Part shown: piece by piece, positions 3,753 to 6,401 of the stretch
Numbering within the stretch: position 1 is the stretch's first letter
How the letters are laid out: every line of letters starts with the position of its first letter
Source: Candidatus Methanosuratincola petrocarbonis (ex Vanwonterghem et al. 2016)
GTDB taxonomy: Archaea; Thermoproteota; Methanomethylicia; Methanomethylicales; Methanomethylicaceae
NCBI GenBank assembly: GCA_001717015.1
Contig: MAGV01000053.1
Coordinates: 1,245 to 7,645, forward strand
Reading direction: 5' to 3'
DNA: 6,401 bases
Notes under the pieces: model-generated
What the model was told of the DNA's origin: nothing
Database searches by the model: none
Seen by the model: only the letters and a program-made list of their open reading frames with translations
Program-made: the position numbers and the translations under genes

Positions 3753-6401
3753 AAGGAGAAGGCGAAGAGCGCGGAAAACCCCCGAGATATGCGCCCTGCC
3801 TGGCAGGAGCCCCGAGAGGAGTTCGCACCAGGAGAGTACCTGGTGAGGTTTAACGATGGGGTTGCAAAGGCGGACGCCCTGGGCGTCCTCGGGCGCGCGG
3901 GGATGGAAGTCCTCAAAGAGATCTATTTCAAGCCGAGCAAGGCGTTCCCGGGCGGGCTCAAGATCTACCACGTGAAGGCAGGAGCGAGGGTCCTTGCTGA
4001 AGACGCCGTCCGGGCGCTGAGGGCTCAGAGCAGGGTAAAGTACGTGGAGCCCAACCGTAAGCTATACGCGGATGGGCCGATCAGGCCGACAGTGCTCCCG
4101 AACGACCCCTTGTTCGACCTCATGTGGGGTCTTAATAATACTGGCCAGGAGTTCTACCCGGGTATCAGAGGTACCCCGGATGCCGACATCGACGCGCCTG
4201 AGGCGTGGGACATAAGGCACGATGCGCCTACGATCATCGTAGCGGACATTGACACCGGCATTCAGGTGACGCATCCGGACCTTGCTGGGAGCATCTGGAT
4301 AAACGAGGACGAGGTTCCTGGCAACGGTGTGGATGATGACAGCAATGGGTACGTTGATGACGTAAACGGCTGGGATTTCTACTGGGATGACAACACATTG
4401 TACGATCCTGCAGACGAGGAGGACCATGGCACACACACGGCTGGCACCGTCGGTGCGGTCGGGGATAATGCTGTAGGTGTTACGGGGGTTGCCTGGAACG
4501 TCAGGATCATGGCCTTGAAGTTCCTAGGCCCTGAGGGCGGTTACACGGACGACGCTGTCGAGGCGTTTGCGTACGCCTGGAACAACGGCGCACATCTCAC
4601 CACAAACTCGTGGGGCTACACCGGGCCGCCCGACGCGGCGCTGCGGGATGCTATGGAGGCTTGCAGGATCCTCCATGTGTGTGCAGCGGGCAATAGTGCA
4701 TCCAACAACGACGCTGGCTATCCCAACAACACTCACTACCCATCGAGCTTCGATCTGGACAGTATAATCTCAGTTGCAGCAAGTGACTGGAACGACAACT
4801 TCGCGTCGTTCTCGTGCTGGGGCGCAACCACAGTCGATCTTGCTGCCCCCGGCCACGGGATCCTGTCAACTGTTCCCACTGACATGTACGACCCGCCTTA
4901 CGCGTATTTCAGCGGTACTTCGATGGCCACGCCTCATGTTGCCGGAGCTGTAGCGATTCTCATGTCGGAGTTTCCCGATATGCCGCCGTATCCCGGCGCT
5001 CCCGGCTCCGAGCAAGGAGAGATAACCATAAAGGACCTCCTGATCGCGACCGTGGACAGAAAGGCTGCTTTTGCAGGAAAACTGGTATCCGGGGGAAGGC
5101 TGAACCTGCGCAATGCGCTGCTTCAGGGAGTACCTCCGATCATCGAGTCGGCCGAGGCAGACCCGGCTTTCGGCACTCCACCGCTCAACGTGAACTTCAC
5201 GGCTACGGCACAAGACCAGGACGGGACCGTCGTTGACGTATGGTGGGACTTTGGGGACGGTTCGCCTGCAGTTCACGAGTACAATACGAATCACACCTAT
5301 AGCGCGGAGGGCAGCTATACTGCGAGCTTCCACGCGGTGGATGACGACGGGCTCGAGTCAGTGCAACTGGTCACCGTTGTGGTCGTAGCGGAGACGACCG
5401 TGATCTTCGTGGACGACGACGGCGGCGACCCGTACGAGACATACTTCACGCAAGCGATGGACGCCGTAGGCATCGACTACGTGATCGTCACCCCGCCTCT
5501 TACGCTCCCGACCGACATAAAGAACGCCATGATCTGGAACTGCGGCTACGAGTGGAGCGGCACGCTGACCGCGGAGGATCAGGCGTTCCTGTCAGAGTAC
5601 CTCAACAACGGCGGGCGGTTGTTCCTATCGGCCCAGGACCTGATCTGGGATATCGGCGTGAATGAGTTCGTTCGTGATTACCTGCACGTAGCGGGTGCAT
5701 GGCAGGACGTAGGAACGGACCACGTGTACGGCGTGACAGGTGATCCCGTAACCGACGGGTTATCTTACGACCTATCGTATCCGTTCATTGATTATAGCGA
5801 CATCGTTATACCTGATGCAGACTCTTCCTCCATCTTCACCAACGACTGGGGCTACCCCTGTGCGCTCAGGCACGCAGGGGCCTATCGCGTTGTGTTCCTG
5901 GCGTTCCCCTTTGAGGCAATCCCGTACGTGGCTCCAACCTCAGCGGAAGCCGGCAGGCGGGTCCGGGAGTCCGATCTTGACGGCGCGGCCCTTCTCATGT
6001 GGCGCATCTTCCACTGGCTCGCGCTTGCGCCCATCATCGACTCGGCCAGCGTGACACCACTTGAAGGGTACGTTCCGCTTGAGATTACTGCAACGGCGAC
6101 CGCCCACGATCCTGACGGCACCATTGTTGATGCCTGGTGGGATTTTGGGGACGGCACGCCGCCAGTGCACGGGTTCACGGCAACACATACTTATCCCGAC
6201 TCAGGCATATACACGGTGACGTTCCATGTCGAGGACAACGAGGGCATGACGACCTGGAAGAGAGCGGGCACTGTTTACGCTGGCATATCCAGGATCAGCG
6301 TCAGTCCCAATTCGTTCAAGGTCTCTGCCGTGCCGGGGACGGTTGCCCACAGGCAACTTAGCCTCGAGAACGTGGGATACGCGCCATTGCGGTTCATGGT
6401 G
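3666..6401 (+). CDS. Secreted subtilisin-family (S8) serine protease with PKD and glutamine-amidotransferase-like domains (3' partial)
   Basis: The frame runs 912 codons from TTG to the window edge without a stop. Residues 1 to about 29 are a signal sequence (basic RHAR, hydrophobic WLVLVSIVTVLVLAF). Residues about 57-135 are the inhibitory prodomain, ending in YVEPN (126-130). The protease spans about 146-487: Asp196 in DTG, His254 in HGTHTAGT, oxyanion Asn343 in AAGN and nucleophile Ser419 in GTSMATPHVAG are all present, so it should be an active endopeptidase. An Asp-rich loop, DDDSNGYVDD (223-232), looks calcium-binding. PKD 1 follows (490-574, WWDFGDGSP), then a domain of about 210 residues resembling class I glutamine amidotransferases (577-788, starting VIFVDDDGG), PKD 2 (789-873, WWDFGDGTP) and the start of an Ig-like repeat (ISVSPNSF, 877-912) of the kind often found in large secreted proteases. 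It acts outside the cytoplasm on protein substrates; the accessory domains probably bind substrate or cell surface. Confidence 0.95.
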   Translation, partial: MVTSRHARWLVLVSIVTVLVLAFSCGVPAKEKAKSAENPRDMRPAWQEPREEFAPGEYLVRFNDGVAKADALGVLGRAGMEVLKEIYFKPSKAFPGGLKIYHVKAGARVLAEDAVRALRAQSRVKYVEPNRKLYADGPIRPTVLPNDPLFDLMWGLNNTGQEFYPGIRGTPDADIDAPEAWDIRHDAPTIIVADIDTGIQVTHPDLAGSIWINEDEVPGNGVDDDSNGYVDDVNGWDFYWDDNTLYDPADEEDHGTHTAGTVGAVGDNAVGVTGVAWNVRIMALKFLGPEGGYTDDAVEAFAYAWNNGAHLTTNSWGYTGPPDAALRDAMEACRILHVCAAGNSASNNDAGYPNNTHYPSSFDLDSIISVAASDWNDNFASFSCWGATTVDLAAPGHGILSTVPTDMYDPPYAYFSGTSMATPHVAGAVAILMSEFPDMPPYPGAPGSEQGEITIKDLLIATVDRKAAFAGKLVSGGRLNLRNALLQGVPPIIESAEADPAFGTPPLNVNFTATAQDQDGTVVDVWWDFGDGSPAVHEYNTNHTYSAEGSYTASFHAVDDDGLESVQLVTVVVVAETTVIFVDDDGGDPYETYFTQAMDAVGIDYVIVTPPLTLPTDIKNAMIWNCGYEWSGTLTAEDQAFLSEYLNNGGRLFLSAQDLIWDIGVNEFVRDYLHVAGAWQDVGTDHVYGVTGDPVTDGLSYDLSYPFIDYSDIVIPDADSSSIFTNDWGYPCALRHAGAYRVVFLAFPFEAIPYVAPTSAEAGRRVRESDLDGAALLMWRIFHWLALAPIIDSASVTPLEGYVPLEITATATAHDPDGTIVDAWWDFGDGTPPVHGFTATHTYPDSGIYTVTFHVEDNEGMTTWKRAGTVYAGISRISVSPNSFKVSAVPGTVAHRQLSLENVGYAPLRFMV
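5220..5300 (+). repeat. PKD core block, copy 1
   Basis: This block encodes residues 519-545, from DGT through WWDFGDG to HTY, the conserved core of a PKD domain. It aligns without gaps to residues 817-843 (6114-6194), with 18 of 27 residues identical and near-identical DNA around the WWDFGDG codons. The two probably arose by internal duplication of one PKD module. Confidence 0.85.
5394..6029 (+). other. Glutamine-amidotransferase-like (ThuA/GATase1-type) domain within the protease
   Basis: Residues 577-788 show a Rossmann-like run: VIFVDDDGG with a Tyr-Glu-Thr helix start, DYVIV, NAMIWNCG, a helix LTAEDQAFLSEYL, NGGRLFLSAQD, later VVFLAFPFEAI, and a closing helix GAALLMWRIFHWL. This pattern recurs between PKD or Ig domains of large secreted proteases and surface proteins. 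At the strand-turn where true glutamine amidotransferases carry the nucleophilic Cys, this protein reads LFLSAQD (652-658) with no Cys, so glutaminase activity is unlikely and a binding role is inferred. Cys626 lies on the preceding strand. Confidence 0.6.
6114..6194 (+). repeat. PKD core block, copy 2
   Basis: This block encodes residues 817-843 and is the second copy of the PKD core at 5220-5300, 894 bp further along. The two copies flank the glutamine-amidotransferase-like domain. They have diverged at 9 of 27 residues, so the duplication is not very recent. Confidence 0.85.

Noticed and set aside
3365..3916. A 183-codon minus-strand frame overlapping the protease start
   Set aside because: It is antisense to the ribosome binding site, signal sequence and prodomain of a well-supported gene and shows no family resemblance.

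Overview
The window holds two large plus-strand genes, both cut by the window edges, separated by 927 bp (2739-3665) with no convincing coding sequence but many base-paired elements. The two coding frames cover about 85% of the window.

Gene 1 (3-2738, 5' end missing) encodes the last 911 residues of a probable outer-membrane protein. A run of beta-strand segments, a seven-repeat beta-propeller of the two-component-regulator (Reg_prop) type, and about 480 more residues of alternating beta strands end in a C-terminal Phe, as in BAM-assembled barrels. Gene 2 (3666-6401, 3' end missing) starts at TTG behind an AGGAGG ribosome binding site. It encodes an exported subtilisin-family (S8) protease with an intact catalytic triad. 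Its order is signal sequence, prodomain, protease, PKD, glutamine-amidotransferase-like domain, second PKD, and the start of an Ig-like domain.

The gap falls into two parts. From 2741 to about 3350 there are several hairpins and a closed domain (3057-3301) whose two ends pair through four co-linear helices; this is the best candidate for an undescribed structured RNA. From about 3420 to 3665 the leader of the protease gene can form several hairpins, including two mutually exclusive pairings of one segment, as expected of a cis-regulatory RNA. I could not match either part to a known RNA family from memory.

The organism appears to be a bacterium with an outer membrane (gene 1), moderately high GC, and Bacillota-like translation signals (AGGAGG plus a TTG start). 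A diderm Bacillota or another deep-branching diderm lineage fits, but two genes cannot settle this. Both products act outside the cytoplasm. The long gap and structured leader argue that they are separate transcription units, and no direct functional link is visible.
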